DNA of 64,000 nt from Acanthosepion pharaonis (lineage: Eukaryota; Mollusca; Cephalopoda; Sepiida; Sepiidae), in contig CAHIKZ030004135.1 of the NCBI GenBank assembly GCA_903632075.3, positions 1,032,001 through 1,096,000 of the forward strand, given 5' to 3'. Within the stretch, counting starts at the first letter, position 1, and every line of letters starts with the position of its first letter. The position numbers were made by a program, and so were the translations under genes. This document shows positions 11,057 through 22,425 of the stretch, in pieces. Below the pieces are notes generated by a model. It saw nothing but the letters and a program-made list of their open reading frames with translations. It was not told the origin of the DNA and ran no database searches.

Positions 11057-12054
11057 TATTTAAGTAAATACTCGGTTTATTTTAAACAATATTTTTTTTC
11101 ATCTACTAGAGAAAACTTAATAAAGGAATTGGGCCCACCTGTGCCTTTCCTCTCCGTCTAATCGATGTACTTTGACCCCTCCGTTACGAAGATATCCACC
11201 TAAAATGACGTTTAAAGTAATATTTGCAAAAATTGATAAATGTTTATCGACGTAAGTCATTATTTTAGCGCTCATCTCTTTCTTATTTTATTTTCAGTTG
11301 AAAGTTTCCATTCGTAGCCCCTGGGAAATGTTAACAATTAAATAACGTTGACTGCTCATATTATACGAGTTCAAATTAGGCCACAATTCCACAAAAGTTC
11401 GACGAAACATAAACTTCGCATTTGACAGTCGTACATAGAGATGGTATTAGCAATTGTTAGTTTCACAATTATCAGGTATTTTGTTTCTATCATTGATCAT
11501 AGAATGGTTGTGAAACTGACAGTCGCGAAAGAAAGCTTGTTGCGACCAGAAGTTTAAACGATTTTAATTGTCGGTCTATACTTAAGTCTATTGTGGTTCT
11601 ATCTTGGATATTAAGGACTATTTTTAAAACAGCAAACATGCATTTATCCCAACATTTCTCTGTTCTGAAATTACACATAGTCACATACACACACAATCAC
11701 ACACATAAGAGTTTCAACGTTAGCAGAAGTAGAAGAGTCATTTAATAATACCAATCCTCTGTAAAATCGCATACCCCAATATATATAGATATATATAGAG
11801 AGAGAGGTGGGGGAATAAAATTTCAATAAATTATAATAGATTTATTTTACCCTGGCGTGCGGTATATCTGCGGAACTTGAAATCGCAAGATAAGTCCTTT
11901 GCACTGTTAGTTTATTATTGTTGACCTATTTTTTTTTAATTGAGCGCTTTAATTCTTTTTAAATCTGTTCACCTTTAAATGAGGTAAGCTCAAATAATTT
12001 AGCGGTAGACGTGTTTTGTTAGGCGTTAACGATCATTATGATAATATTTATATA
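10431..12054. other. No gene seen; one long TA repeat
   Basis: AT-rich DNA. A (TA)33 tract lies at 10989-11054. The remainder shows no recognisable coding sequence or repeat partner. Confidence 0.4.
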
Positions 12055-12409
12055 TACAGAGTGATTGAAAAGTAACTCCCCATTTTCAAATATTTATAAT
12101 TTAATAACTATAATTTTTACAAGAAATGGATATGAGAGGAAAGCGTTTAGCATGAGGTTTTAGTTAAAATTTGATATGGGCACCAGATTTCGCTATCAGA
12201 AATTGCGTCAACTGATTTCACCAGTAGCTTTCATGGTATGGAAGACATAACTTCTTGTATTCACCCTTCAAATACTTCCAACGTCTTTGTTCGGTATAGT
12301 AGACATTCCTTTAACCAACCTCAAAGAAAAAAAGTCACGGGGTGTTAAGCCAGGACTCCTGGCTTGCCACTCATGCTTAAAATAGAGAGTTACTTTTCAA
12401 TCATCGTAT
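12055..12409 (-). mobile_element. Tc1/mariner (IS630-type) element, internally deleted
   Basis: Ends are inverted repeats GATTGAAAAGTAACTC (left, from 12063) and its complement GAGTTACTTTTCAATC (right, to 12402), flanked by TATA on both sides, consistent with TA target duplication. Interior on the minus strand has residues like HPVTFFL-GWLKECLLYRT, resembling the C-terminal TPRDFFLWG-LK-VY block of IS630-type transposases. About 355 bp is far shorter than a full element, so this is a MITE-like deletion derivative. Confidence 0.65.
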
Positions 12410-13021
12410 ATATATATGTGCGTGCGTCCGTTTCTGTGTGTATGTTCCAAAGGTTTGTCTGATTTTATATATCGCAGATTTTGTAAATATGCCAATTTTG
12501 CTGTAAGATTTGTCGTCTGATTTAACTAGATTTGTTCCTGTAGTTTGTTTACTTGTATATCTCCCGATGTAGATGTGTGAATTTATATCGGCCTGGTTTT
12601 CCAAAGGACATAAGTTTAAAATATCCGACGAAGTAACAAATCAATCTTCTCATAGACATTCACTAACACACCATTTCTCCCTCCACCCGATTTCAAACAA
12701 ATTATTCGCGATTATTTTTCAGGAAATGGACAGAATATTTGGCTTCATTTTGTTGAAAATGGCTTTCCCTTAATGTTTTCCTTTTATATTTGGGTATTGG
12801 TCTGTTTTTACTTAGAATTGTTGTTAGTAACAGAGTTGCGTGGGTGGGTGACGACTGAAACAAAGAAAGAATCCAAACAAATCTTCGACTCGGTTAACAA
12901 TGTTTCTTATTCTCAATTACTTGCAGCATAGATGTTTACCATAAATATATCATGTTCTCTTTTGTTCCTAGTCATACCGGCTGTTCTCTAAACTGTAATA
13001 TTGCAACACACACATACTCAC

Positions 13022-13093
<72 letters not shown>

Positions 13094-13680
13094 ATGTGTG
13101 TGCGTGTGTATGTGTGTGTGCGTATGTGTGTTCCAGATAATAAAATTATTTTTTTTTTCTTTTTATTGTGTTTGTTTGGACGAGTCTTAGAATGTCAGTG
13201 TTTTTGTATATACACACATATGTAATTTTTGAAAGGATTTTTTTTTTATCCGACCTTATTTCTTATTACTATAAACGTTATTTTTCGTGTTTGAGTTGCT
13301 ATGTCTATTTTAAATAATGTCGAATAAGAATCCTTTAAAAAATAGCGGTTGTTTACGGTTCGGCTACGAAACTAAAACCAGCAGTTCTAGATTCGTAGAA
13401 CTCCCGACGAGAAAAACCTCCTCTCCTTAACTAAGTAATTCTAACTTTACCTCAGCCTCGACTACGTGATCGAACTGGTAGTCACATTTTGGCTGCAGAA
13501 GTTTCGCTGAGGTGGTGGGGCAGTGTAATGCAGGCTCGATTCCTGCCGGGGGTATGCATTCTTCTTTAGTAAGATTTCGTAATTTAGGCTAGTTGTTATT
13601 AATTTCGCTGTATAATAAAATAAAAATAGAAATAGGGACAATAATTCAATCATGCGTATACACTAAAAATAGCGCTTTCA
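12410..13680. other. No gene seen; compound microsatellite
   Basis: Includes (TA)16(TG)n at 13026-13136. A possible tRNA-like stretch with GGCTCGATTCCTGCCGG sits at 13530-13550, too weak to call. Confidence 0.4.
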
Positions 13681-13683
13681 AAC

Positions 13684-13800
13684 TTCGACGTGGTGTTATG
13701 GTTAACAAGCTTTTCTCGCTAGATCAATTACGACTGAATAGTTAGTTCGATCCTTACTGAGTGCCTCATAGTTTCGACATTGTACTGCACTAAGATACCC
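13684..13800 (+). repeat. tRNA-derived SINE head (family T), relic
   Basis: GTGTTATGGTTAACAAGCTT, CTCGCTAGATCAATTACGAC and AGTTCGATCCTTACTGAGTG match in order the SINE at 57231-57371. They supply A-box-like and B-box-like (GTTCGATCC) pol III promoter elements. Tail sequence diverges after about 13775. Confidence 0.55.
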
Positions 13801-14459
13801 TTAGAAAACCGCTATGTATATGTTAAGTACACGTTTGTAAGAGAGCCGTTGATATTGGAATTACAAGCATTAATTTGGTAAAAAAAAAAGGCTCTCTTTT
13901 CTCATTCTGTATTTCACCTGTCTTTTTTTCTGATTCTAAGTATAAATGTGCTCGTAATTTCTATTTTCTTTAAGAATACATGTCCAATGTATAATTAACC
14001 ACATGACTATTGCTTCAAGCCTCGTCTTCATCTACGACCGGCATTATTTAGTTATTAACAATGTTACAATGCACCATTTAATATGAAATCAGAATAATAA
14101 TCATGATAAAGGCTTATTTTTAAGGCAGATTATCTAACCAGTCCCTCCGCGGAGGATTTGATAACTATTGATATGTATTTTGAACAATATAGACCAATGC
14201 TCCGGAATAATGTGTATTTATGAGTTTCAATAAGTGAGTTGGTTGCTAAGTTAACATTGATAATTTAACTTTGAGATCATTCATTTGAACTCTTTCATAG
14301 AAAATACTTTCCCAAAAATGTATGAATTCCAGTCCTTTTTTTAAAAAAAATAATTACTATCATTAATAAATAAATAAATATTTATTTATTTACGAGTGGA
14401 GTAAGACATTTTTCATTAAGAGTTTTGTAGACAGTAGACTAATGCACTGTGATCAGCTT

Positions 14460-14590
14460 CGTCAAGCTCTGAAGCAGAGACACCATCAAAATCCTGCTTT
14501 AACAAATTTCATCTGTCAGTGTGGCATTGTCGCCCGCAGCAAGGCTAGACTAGCATCACACTTAAGAAGGTACAAATGAGATATGTCTTT
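14460..14590 (+). pseudogene. C2H2-like coding relic
   Basis: Frame gives TNFICQCGIVARSKARLASH then LRRYK, resembling CxxCGRxCRSRxGLxSHLRRC fingers found at the ends of some invertebrate LINE proteins. Frame closes at TGA just after. One short piece only. Confidence 0.4.
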
Positions 14591-14698
14591 CCCTTACCTG
14601 ATTTTCTCCACAATAGCCCCAGATAGCATGCATAAGTGTAAAACAAAAGGCACCATCCAATGCTGACCCTCATTTATCGTTCACGATAGAAGAGTTCA

Positions 14699-14699
14699 C

Positions 14700-14781
<82 letters not shown>
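14699..14781. repeat. (TA)n(TG)n compound microsatellite
   Basis: About 9 TA then 31 TG units. A small interrupted (TA)(CA) run follows at 14866-14889. Confidence 0.95.
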
Positions 14782-14786
<5 letters not shown>

Positions 14787-14889
14787 CTCGCGTGATTGAA
14801 AATAGGGAGAAAAAAATCGATTTGTTAAAATTTGTTAAACGCAAGAATTAAATGTCTTTAATTATATATATATACCAACACACACACAC

Positions 14890-15775
14890 GGATAGAGAAA
14901 GCACCATTGGGCAAAATACGGTTATAGGTACAAAACATTAATTTTCCACTTTTGAGCAGCGTTATCAGAAAAATGCTATCCACGTATTTCATCTTTCACT
15001 TGTCAGAGACATCCTTGTCGCCACTGCTGGAACGCATTACCCATCGCCTAACTGAGCTCATATCTACTGTTTGGTTGCCGTTGACATCCAGAAAACGTTG
15101 ATGAATATCAATGTTCACAATTGCTCCTGCTTAGAGAAATTCAGTGACGTAACTCTGCTTCACATGCAACTTTCATATCATGCTATTTCGCCAAATTGCC
15201 GATCAGCTACTATTTATAAGAAGTTTTAAAAAAAAACATATGGATCATTGGAGGAACGTTCAGCTTCTTCGTCACGCCATCAAAAGCCATCCTTCGTCAT
15301 GGGCTCACTTAATAAAACTGGAGGCTTTACTTTTAGAGCAAGTTTCCATAGAGCTTGTTACATAGATTGAGTCACTTACGTTGGAGGGACAATTTTATCG
15401 ACGAATGAATGTATCATCCTACCTACTAAACATAAGTGTCTGTTAGGAATATATCTGTAGTAAGCTAATGCATGTTAGTGCTTGTCCAGTAGTGACAGCA
15501 TACACTGAATTAAAGGAAAAAACTTTTTTTTTTCATAACAGCGCAACGGCATATACAGTAAGAAACGCAGGAAAAGACATTTGGAACAAGATTGGTCACC
15601 CCGACATATTCACTTGAACTTGACCTCTTTGATCGCTACAAAATGCTTTGATTGGGAAAAAACTTTCTCTAATGAAAAGCAGAGTTCCTCAAAAAACTTT
15701 TCACGCCCAAACCTGCGGAATTGTACTCAAAAAGAATCAAAGAGTTGCAAGTCATTGCAAATAATGGTCAATCTA
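14890..15775. other. No recognisable feature
   Basis: Two short open frames (15180-15365, 15581-15784) without recognisable motifs. The second runs into the Helitron-type element and is likely accidental. Confidence 0.4.
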
Positions 15776-16393
15776 TCTAAATAAATAAACGGCAAATTCT
15801 GTCCGTCCGTGTGTCTGAAATCCCTCAAACTCGGACCACACATGCTCTACATAGACATAATATACCTTTTCGGAATAAGAATGATCCTGGGATTGAAAAT
15901 CTGCCCTTTATCTAGTGCTTGAGCATCCAGCATTGGGATTTGTCTCCAAATAAAGATGAAGAGGGAACAGTTAAAAATTCAAATTTTAAAATAACTGAAA
16001 AAAATAATGATTCTAAAAGTTTTTAATTCATATTATGCTTGAAGTAGCACAAAAATTTGTGAATTTAAAAAAAGTTGTTTTAAATTCAGTTTAAAATATC
16101 TCCAAAACTTTGTGAATTGAAGAAATCCATTTTATTTCTTCAAAATGCCAAGGAATCAGAATTAACATGAAAGGTTTTGTGACGTAAGGTTTTGAAGTTC
16201 CACAGTTTGTGATTTCGAACCGAAATCTTATAGCTATTTATCTATTTGATTGGAATTGAACTTACAGTTATTTCTTCAAAATTATCATTAGAGGTCCTTT
16301 TTTTTTTTTTTTTTTTTTTGGACCGGAGACCCAATTATCCGTCCGAATGAAGTATCTTTTAAAAATCTGAACGAAGTGCCGCTTTTAAGCTAG
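15776..16393 (+). mobile_element. Helitron-type non-autonomous element, copy 2
   Basis: Starts TCTAAATAAATAAACGG, CAAATTCTGTCCGTC and ends CGCTTTTAAGCTAG. Preceded by A (15775) and followed by T (16394). Aligns with copy 1 (2797-3436) in the same orientation over most of the length, including TGATCC(T/C)(G/A)GGATTGAAAATC and the TTTAAAATAACTGAAAAAA block. A poly-T run at 16299-16319 is private to this copy. Confidence 0.65.
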
Positions 16394-17179
16394 TAATTGA
16401 ATAAAATGTTATTGTAATTTATTTTTTGAAGAATCAAGTTGATAAACAAAATTATTCTTGATTCAGCCTAATAAATATTGACGTATGGATTATATCACAG
16501 ACCATAGTTATATTATCTTGCGGTTAGTGGAAGTGGTCCCTGTCCCTGATTACGCTTACTTTATTCTACAGTTCTCTATGTAACGAATACGAAAATTCAG
16601 AAACGTATGTTTACTTTTCCTTTCAATGTCTTGTATTCGTGATTCGAATGAATTTGGAACACTTTATGTGAGATTATCTCGATTACAAAATTAAACTATT
16701 ATTGACAAGGTTCGCTAACTTTGACAATACCGCTAACTCCTGCTTCTCCTACTTAATCATGACAAAGAATATTAAAGTTACGTCAAAACGGAGAAATACT
16801 TTGGCCTTGGGAAATGGCATTCACTATTGTTCGATATCTGATTCACGAATGAGTTTGTGATAATGAAGCTCATTAACTTTGCTTTTCGAATAGAACATAA
16901 AGCATCTTTCCCAAAGGTGCGCTCTCCGCTAACGACTGAACAAGGACAGTTGTTGAGATTGTAATAGTTTATTCAATCAATTTTCTTTTTCAAAAACTTC
17001 TTTGAAATGATTGTTTCTTCAACTGTACGAGAATATAAAAAGAAAGAATAAATCAAAACTCTATTGATCCTACTCCCTAATGAAATTAAATTGTGAATTT
17101 CAAGAATTGTTAAATATTTTAGACTTGACGTATCTTGCTCAGGCGCTAAACATTCATACATTTTATAATGTGAAAGGTT
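16394..17179. other. No recognisable feature
   Basis: AT-rich; short open frames only. Confidence 0.35.
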
Positions 17180-17500
17180 TAATGAAACTTCTTCTATATG
17201 ATTTGTCCCTTCAAAACATGGGTTATCATGGCTCTCCACAACTTCCTTGTAACCCTTCGCATTGTCTTTTTTTACTATCCTCCCCACTACCTGATATGCT
17301 ATCCATTTACACAAACTTGTTAGGTAGGTTACTCGCACTTTCTCCTCGCTCCTCTTACCTGCCATGTGAGTGTCAAATTCTCCAAGCCCTTTTTCCTCAT
17401 TATGTGTCCCTGAATTTTCAACTATCTCTTTCTGATTCTAAGTATGTGGTTTTTGCTTCCAGTTCCCTAAAACATCCGCTTTGCCTACATACCCTATCTA
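17180..17500 (-). pseudogene. RTE-like LINE (family C), ORF C-terminus, relic
   Basis: Minus-strand frames read LKIQGHIMRKKGLENLTLTW, then KVRVTYLTSLCKWIA and a final block equivalent to LWRAMIAHVLKGH shifted by a frame. Same order as in the family-C copies at 25880 and 46085. The overlapping 130-codon frame mixes coding and non-coding phases. Confidence 0.65.
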
Positions 17501-17978
17501 TGGTATTCTAAGCATCCTCCTGTAGAACCACATCTCTGTTGCCTTATGTTTTTTCTTCATCTATAAAAAAAAGATTGTCTAGTATTCTCTGCCATATAAG
17601 ACTATTTTCTTCGTTTCTAACTAAATATTCCTGTTTCATAATTTGATAATGTTCTTATTCTGTTTTGGGTATCACAATGTCTTCTTGATGTGGCTAAATT
17701 TTCGTCTATTTCTTCAACTAAATTATGGGATATTTTTACAGCTTTTGGTATTTCGGGTCACATTTCCCTTGTTTCACCTTTTCTGCGATGTTCAAATCAA
17801 AACTTTTCGCATTCTTACTGCATAGTTCTGTGTATTTGCGTGTTTTGCAAGTCAATATTTTCACAATCAAATTGTAAATAACCAACCGATGTTGTTAGAA
17901 TTTTCTTACATATATATTCATATGATAAACATACCATGTGAATTTCATCATATATCGCTTTTTATTATATTTCTAATA

Positions 17979-17979
<1 letters not shown>

Positions 17980-18009
<30 letters not shown>

Positions 18010-18012
18010 CAT
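17980..18012. repeat. (TA)n(TG)n microsatellite
   Basis: Short TA run followed by about 10 TG units, directly outside the Penelope inverted repeat. Confidence 0.9.
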
Positions 18013-18046
18013 GTTTGTGAAATGCTTATATTTCGCAGCATATTTT

Positions 18047-18302
18047 CATTAAGACAGGTTTCGTTAAATAATTTAGATATGTTCTTTCTGCTTATTCCCG
18101 ATAGGATCATTTCATATTCGCGGGTAAGCTTTTTTGTGCTGTTATTAAAAGACGAGAGGAAAACACCGTGTTGATTGTATTTCCGACTACTTTCCACATA
18201 GCATAATATCATCAGGGTATTGTTAATTATAGAGTAAGAATTTAGTGTCCATGGTTGTGAATGACTAAAATGGTTGTGGTCATCTGAAAATTACTATTTT
18301 TA
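18047..18302 (-). mobile_element. Penelope-like element 5' end, inverted copy
   Basis: Minus strand: a terminal region containing CTGATGATATTATGC ... GTGGAAAG (about 18201-18170), then an open frame with LSSFNNSTKKLTREYEMILS. The plus-strand region 18580-18836 carries the same order in opposite orientation at roughly 85% identity, including the protein-coding part, so the two form a 256-bp-arm inverted repeat with a 277-base spacer. Confidence 0.6.
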
Positions 18303-18314
18303 TATGTGAAAGAA

Positions 18315-18395
18315 TAAACACAAACTGAAAATTCTCGAAGCGATTTATATCAAAAAACTGAAACCAAACCTCAACAAAATTAATTACTAATACAC
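18315..18395 (+). pseudogene. Penelope-like element, C-terminal GIY-YIG end
   Basis: Frame gives KLKILEAIYIKKLKPNLNKI then NY and stop. A LEAxxIKxxKPxLN ending is typical of the C-terminal edge of the GIY-YIG endonuclease domain in Penelope-like elements. Only the last about 25 residues remain. It is followed by non-coding DNA and then by the terminal repeat and start of the next copy (18580 on). Confidence 0.65.
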
Positions 18396-18579
18396 CACAA
18401 ACATTTTAAAACGTGTACAATAGATAGTCTTTAAATGTTAGCGCTTGTCATTAATAGTTTTTCCTTTACCTAACAACTAAAGAAGTCCGGAATTTTTCCA
18501 CTGCATACCGAGTTATCTCCTCTTAAAAGGTGTCCACGTCAGCCAAGCTATGACATAGCGTTCCAGACTCCGCATATAA

Positions 18580-18836
18580 AAATGATAATTTTCAGATGGC
18601 CACAACTATTTTAGTCCATAAGCACTAAATTCTTACTCTATAATTAACAATACCTTGATAATGACATTATGCTACGTCGAAAGTACTCGGAAATAAACAC
18701 AATATGAGCCAACACGGTGTTTCCGTTTCGTCGTTTAATAACCGCACAAAAAAGTTTAACCGCGAATATGAAATGATCCTATCGAGAATAAGTAGACAGA
18801 ACATGTCTAAATTATCTAACGTAACCTGTTATATAT
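18580..18836 (+). mobile_element. Penelope-like element 5' end, direct copy
   Basis: Terminal region with CTTGATAATGACATTATGC and ACGTCGAAAG (18653-18684), a hammerhead-like arrangement, then an open frame VSVSSFNNRTKKFNREYEMI followed by LSRISRQNMSKLSN. It follows the GIY-YIG end at 18395, giving the tandem order expected of Penelope pseudo-LTR structures. It breaks off in a long TA/TG microsatellite at 18837. Confidence 0.6.
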
Positions 18837-18839
18837 TTA

Positions 18840-18904
<65 letters not shown>

Positions 18905-18911
18905 GTGTGTT
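18837..18911. repeat. (TA)n(TG)n microsatellite
   Basis: About 33 TA units, then a few TG units. Confidence 0.95.
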
Positions 18912-19044
18912 TAGGCAGCATCTTTTCATTCATACACGTTTTTATTCATAAACATTTTTAGGCATTTAAAATAACATGCCTGCCCGGACACACAATTCTG
19001 TAAAATACTTGTCGAAAACACAATTATACTTCGACATCAAATCA

Positions 19045-19553
19045 ATAGACAAAAACTAAACATCCTTGAAGCATTATACATCAAACAGTTGAAACCCAAC
19101 CTAAACAAAATCAATTATGACATCTCTACAAATATTCTTAAATGTCTATAATTGGTAACAGAAGCCATTGGTTTATACCAACGGCTTCCCATACTTCATA
19201 CTTCTCCAATTCACTCTCGTGTGGTCATGTGTGACGTCATGAGATGCGGTGCGATTTTCGCTTCTAGCGTCTTAATATGCGCGTGTTTATCGTTGCTTAG
19301 AAATCATCTATGTAAACATTGACAGACTATCATCACTGTCTTGTCCGTATATTGCTTAATATGTTGTAATTGACATCTTTGATAATGGCTTAAGTAAGCC
19401 GAAAGCTTAGATTATATTAAAAAAATATGGATCAATATTGTGAATTTCTTTCTTCATTCAACGATAATGTTATTAAACTTATCAGACGTTAAGAAAATAA
19501 TTTACATAAAATAAATAGACAACACTTGTCTATATTATTTAATGAAGCGTGTA

Positions 19554-19555
<2 letters not shown>
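19045..19555 (+). pseudogene. Penelope-like element, GIY-YIG end, terminal region and next 5' start
   Basis: Frame at 19045 reads KLNILEALYIKQLKPNLNKI then NYDISTNILKCL and stop: an intact Penelope C-terminus. The 3' region ends with GATAATGGCTTAAGTAAGCC then GAAAGCTTAG (19390-19412). After it comes sequence similar to the 5' coding start (ATAAATAGACAACACTTGTC, matched at 18799 as ATAAGTAGACAGAACATGTC). So a second tandem junction of Penelope copies is present. Confidence 0.65.

Positions 19556-19600
<45 letters not shown>
19556..19600. repeat. (TA)n microsatellite
   Basis: About 20 TA units with a GTAT edge. Confidence 0.95.
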
Positions 19601-19609
<9 letters not shown>

Positions 19610-19799
19610 AAAAACAATTGTTCATCACCATATTTTATATGAACGCACAACCTTTAAAAATTCAAAATCAAACTCAGCGTTGCTTCTGCGCGTTCCAAAA
19701 ACAATAACTCATTTTCAATAGCATTTTCGGATACAACAATACATATATTTTCGTTGTCCTCTTATTACTAAGAGAAAAAACAAGAACAACATCTATTCT

Positions 19800-19842
19800 A
19801 TACCTGAAGATGTCTGTAGGAACAGACGAAAGCTTGTAGTAA
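19800..19842 (+). repeat. Hammerhead-like motif, probable Penelope terminus
   Basis: CCTGAAGA followed by a perfect 6-bp hairpin GTCTGT/ACAGAC and CGAAAGCTTG. This has the CUGANGA - stem II - GAAA order of the hammerhead core. I could not find a convincing stem III and cleavage triplet. Confidence 0.4.
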
Positions 19843-19998
19843 AAATAAGAACTAATACGGCAGAAATTTATATAAACAAGGGTCATTTCATTCATAACGG
19901 ATTCGGAGGTTTTTGTATATTATTTCAATTGTTTGCGATGATGGATGTCTCGCCATTTAAATCATTAACCTTTGCATTAGTTTTTGTGTGAATAATTC

Positions 19999-20029
<31 letters not shown>

Positions 20030-20395
20030 CGTACATCTAGACAAAAATGTATATTCAAGAAATGAAATTTTCGACAACATTTTATTGAATTAGAATATTA
20101 ACAAATAACATCTTCGATATGACTTCCATCATTTTTTATGCAAAGGTTGACGCGCTTTGCAAGATTCACGTGAACTCGATGTAATAACTCCACATTGTCG
20201 TCAATTTGAGCACATTCACTCTTTAGGCGTTTAATCAAGAGTGTTGCATGTGTGATTCACCTTCTCCTTTAGCATACGCATGAAAAAGAAGTCAATCCTT
20301 TCGACAAAATCAGGTTTAATCTGTAGAAGTAAAAAATATAGTTAATGAGATTTCTTCTGTGTTCAAACTTTAGGGACACCCTTGTATATAAAATA
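20030..20395 (-). pseudogene. Tc1/mariner-type transposase 3' fragment
   Basis: Minus-strand frames contain LK.INDNVELLHRVHVNLAKR and VNLCIKN.GSHIEDVIC, which resembles the last 40 residues of IS630/mariner-type transposases (RVxxxLxxRxxxCIxxxGxHIE). Sequence at the right edge (CTTTAGGGACACCCTTGTAT) looks like a transposon terminus next to TA. The left terminus is not identified. Confidence 0.45.
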
Positions 20396-20559
20396 ATCTA
20401 ATTATTATATTTATTTTCTTTACTTCAGATCTATAAAGATTGCTATATACAAACTCAAAAGAGACAGATATTATCAGGTTATTGAATGATAGAAACAAAA
20501 CATTAGCAATTGCTAAAAAAGTTTAATGCAGTTCATAAAAGAATCAAAAAGGAAACTTT

Positions 20560-21021
20560 TGTGATGTCAACGAAGACTTGTTTGACACTTTTGTGATGCC
20601 AACGAATACTCGTTGTCACTTTTGTAATGCTCGTTGTAGTAGAGATTTTGTAATCGCAGATACAACTATAGTAACGCCGTTGAACAATACTGGTGTCAGA
20701 CGCCTTCGAATATCACTCGCACTAATAGTAATGGCTCGATAATACTCGCTCGAATAGTAACCCGTATAGTGATCCGTATAGAGAAATAGTATAGTGAAGT
20801 AGAGAATAGCGTTCCGCATAGTAATAGAGGATAGACTAGAAATGCAGATCCGTATAGTAATAGAGGATAGACTAGAACTAGAGATCGTTAGTTGTCAGCT
20901 ACTTCCTACACATATGCATTTTCTCTATGGTCACGTGGTTCACTTAATTCAATAATGAGATCGCCTGTGTTTACTCACTGGCGATCTATGTTCGGCAGTG
21001 ACATTTTATTCCTATATAACA
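20560..21021 (+). repeat. LTR-like interspersed repeat, copy 2
   Basis: Same sequence as 6855-7162 with an insertion carrying two tandem copies of ATAGTAATAGAGGATAGACT (about 20818-20880). Starts TGTGATGTCAACG and ends CCTATATAACA. Flanking 5-mers do not match, so a target duplication is not shown. Confidence 0.5.
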
Positions 21022-21229
21022 AAATTGAAATAATTGGCAAAATAAAAACAATAACAAACTGTCTAAGAGAGTTACAAAACAATTAAAGAAAAGCAAGAAT
21101 GTTAATAAATAAGAAAATAGATTGATCAGCAAAAAATTATTTGAAGCTGCTAAGAAAGATTCGAAAGCAAACAAACTACCACATATCATTAAATACGACA
21201 AAGAAAAATGTTGAGCGAAGATAAGTCAT

Positions 21230-21775
21230 ATTAATTTATTTATAAGCGACATGGGATAGGCCAAATAGGCCCGAATAGAAATTCGATACTTCAAAGAAAT
21301 AGTCAACCAAAATGACTTACAATATAATAGTCTGTAGGTGGAATAATGCCTGGAGCTAGTATTGTAGGCATTAAAACTATAGTTCCCTTCAAAGTCGATG
21401 ATAGCTTCAAGATAAATTCAGAAAATTATTGTAACTTCTTGGGCAAAATATTTTAATCACAAGCAAGAACTATTAAGCTAAAGAGTATATTCAGACAAGA
21501 CAATGCTCCTTCAGATTCTTCAAATCTATTGCTCACCTTATTAAAGAAAAAACTTCAAAGATACCAAATTAATGGAATGGCTCTCAACCTCTCCAGATAC
21601 TGATCGAAACAGAAATCTTATGATCTCATTAATATGTGACTAGAAGACAATTTTCAAGCAAACACGATCTCTAAGAAACAACGAAAATTATATAAAATTC
21701 TAAAAACTAGAACAGTTAACAAAATCAATGGATGAAATAAAGATGGCTGTTATAAATTATTAAGGATTCCATATT
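21230..21775 (+). pseudogene. Tc1-like transposase, C-terminal half, relic
   Basis: Across frames: MPGASIVGIKTIVPFKVDDS, FRQDNAPSDSS (the second catalytic Asp in QDNAPSH), STSPDTDRNRNL (cf. WPxxSPDLNPIENLW, third catalytic position) and EQLTKSMDEIKMAVIN (cf. LTxSMxxRxxxVI). This is the catalytic order of a Tc1-like DDE transposase. Multiple frameshifts. Confidence 0.7.
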
Positions 21776-21783
21776 AAAACAGG

Positions 21784-21965
21784 TCTTACGGCCATATCAC
21801 GTTGAAATACCTATTTTTGTACGATCACCGAAATTAAGCAACGTCGAGCCTGGTCAGTACTTCGATGGGTAACCGCTTTGCAATACACCATGTACTGTAA
21901 GCGGCATTTTAATAGATAACGACTCAGAATTGGAATTCAGAGAGCCGAGTTCAAATTCCAGCCGG
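21784..21965 (+). repeat. Composite 5S-tRNA-like SINE head
   Basis: 21784-21903 aligns with 5S rRNA: TTACGGCCATATCACGTTGA, ATTAAGCAACGTCGAGCCTG, GTCAGTACTTCGATGGGTAA, ending ACTGTAAGC. It runs directly into a tRNA-like head with AATAGATAACGACTC and CCGAGTTCAAATTCCAGCCG (21905-21965). The same tRNA head is on the SINE at 38812. Internal 5S promoter elements are diverged; not a functional 5S gene. Confidence 0.65.
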
Positions 21966-22129
21966 ATTCGTTATATTCACTTACGTACAAATAACTTTGG
22001 GAAATGTATGAATCCTATTTCCTCAGCTTTGGTTTGCTTAGTAGGAAAATGCATCAATAAATCATTATTATCTCCAAAAAATATATTCACCCAGTCTTCC
22101 TACTCCCTAAAGGTCACTTTTCGAACCAA

Positions 22130-22425
22130 CCCGCTTTTTGACTTTTTTTTAAGCAATTCACCCCAATCAAGGCGGGAGTGCCACTAGCACGCAAGGGGTT
22201 ACAGAGGATTGAGAACAAGAATAAAGAGGCATATCTGGGGAAAGGATACAGAAAAGGAAGGGAAACAAGTTCAGGGTATCAGATGTCGATTGACATTACA
22301 CTTGAATATTTGAAGATTATTGTCATCTTGGAATCAAGTAAGGGGAAGGGAGTTCCACAGACTGGAAGTTCGGGAGAAGAAGCTGTTTGAGTAGAAGACA
22401 TGGTTACATTTAACCATTTTGACAG
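22130..22425 (-). pseudogene. CR1-like LINE (family A), 3' end, relic
   Basis: Minus strand reads KMVKCNHVFYSNSFFSRTSS then LWNSLPLT, and DDNNLQIFKCNVNRHL, then the family tail (CTTGCGTGCTAGTGGCACTC, ATTGGGGTGAATTGCTTAAA). Its inner 111 bp is mirrored at 22470-22580. Confidence 0.75.

Noticed and set aside
13526..13556. tRNA gene
   Set aside because: Only a B-box-like word; no acceptor stem or anticodon arm could be paired.
21784..21903. Functional 5S rRNA gene
   Set aside because: Too many changes across the internal promoter and helices, fused to a tRNA-like head; three more diverged copies show it is a SINE part.
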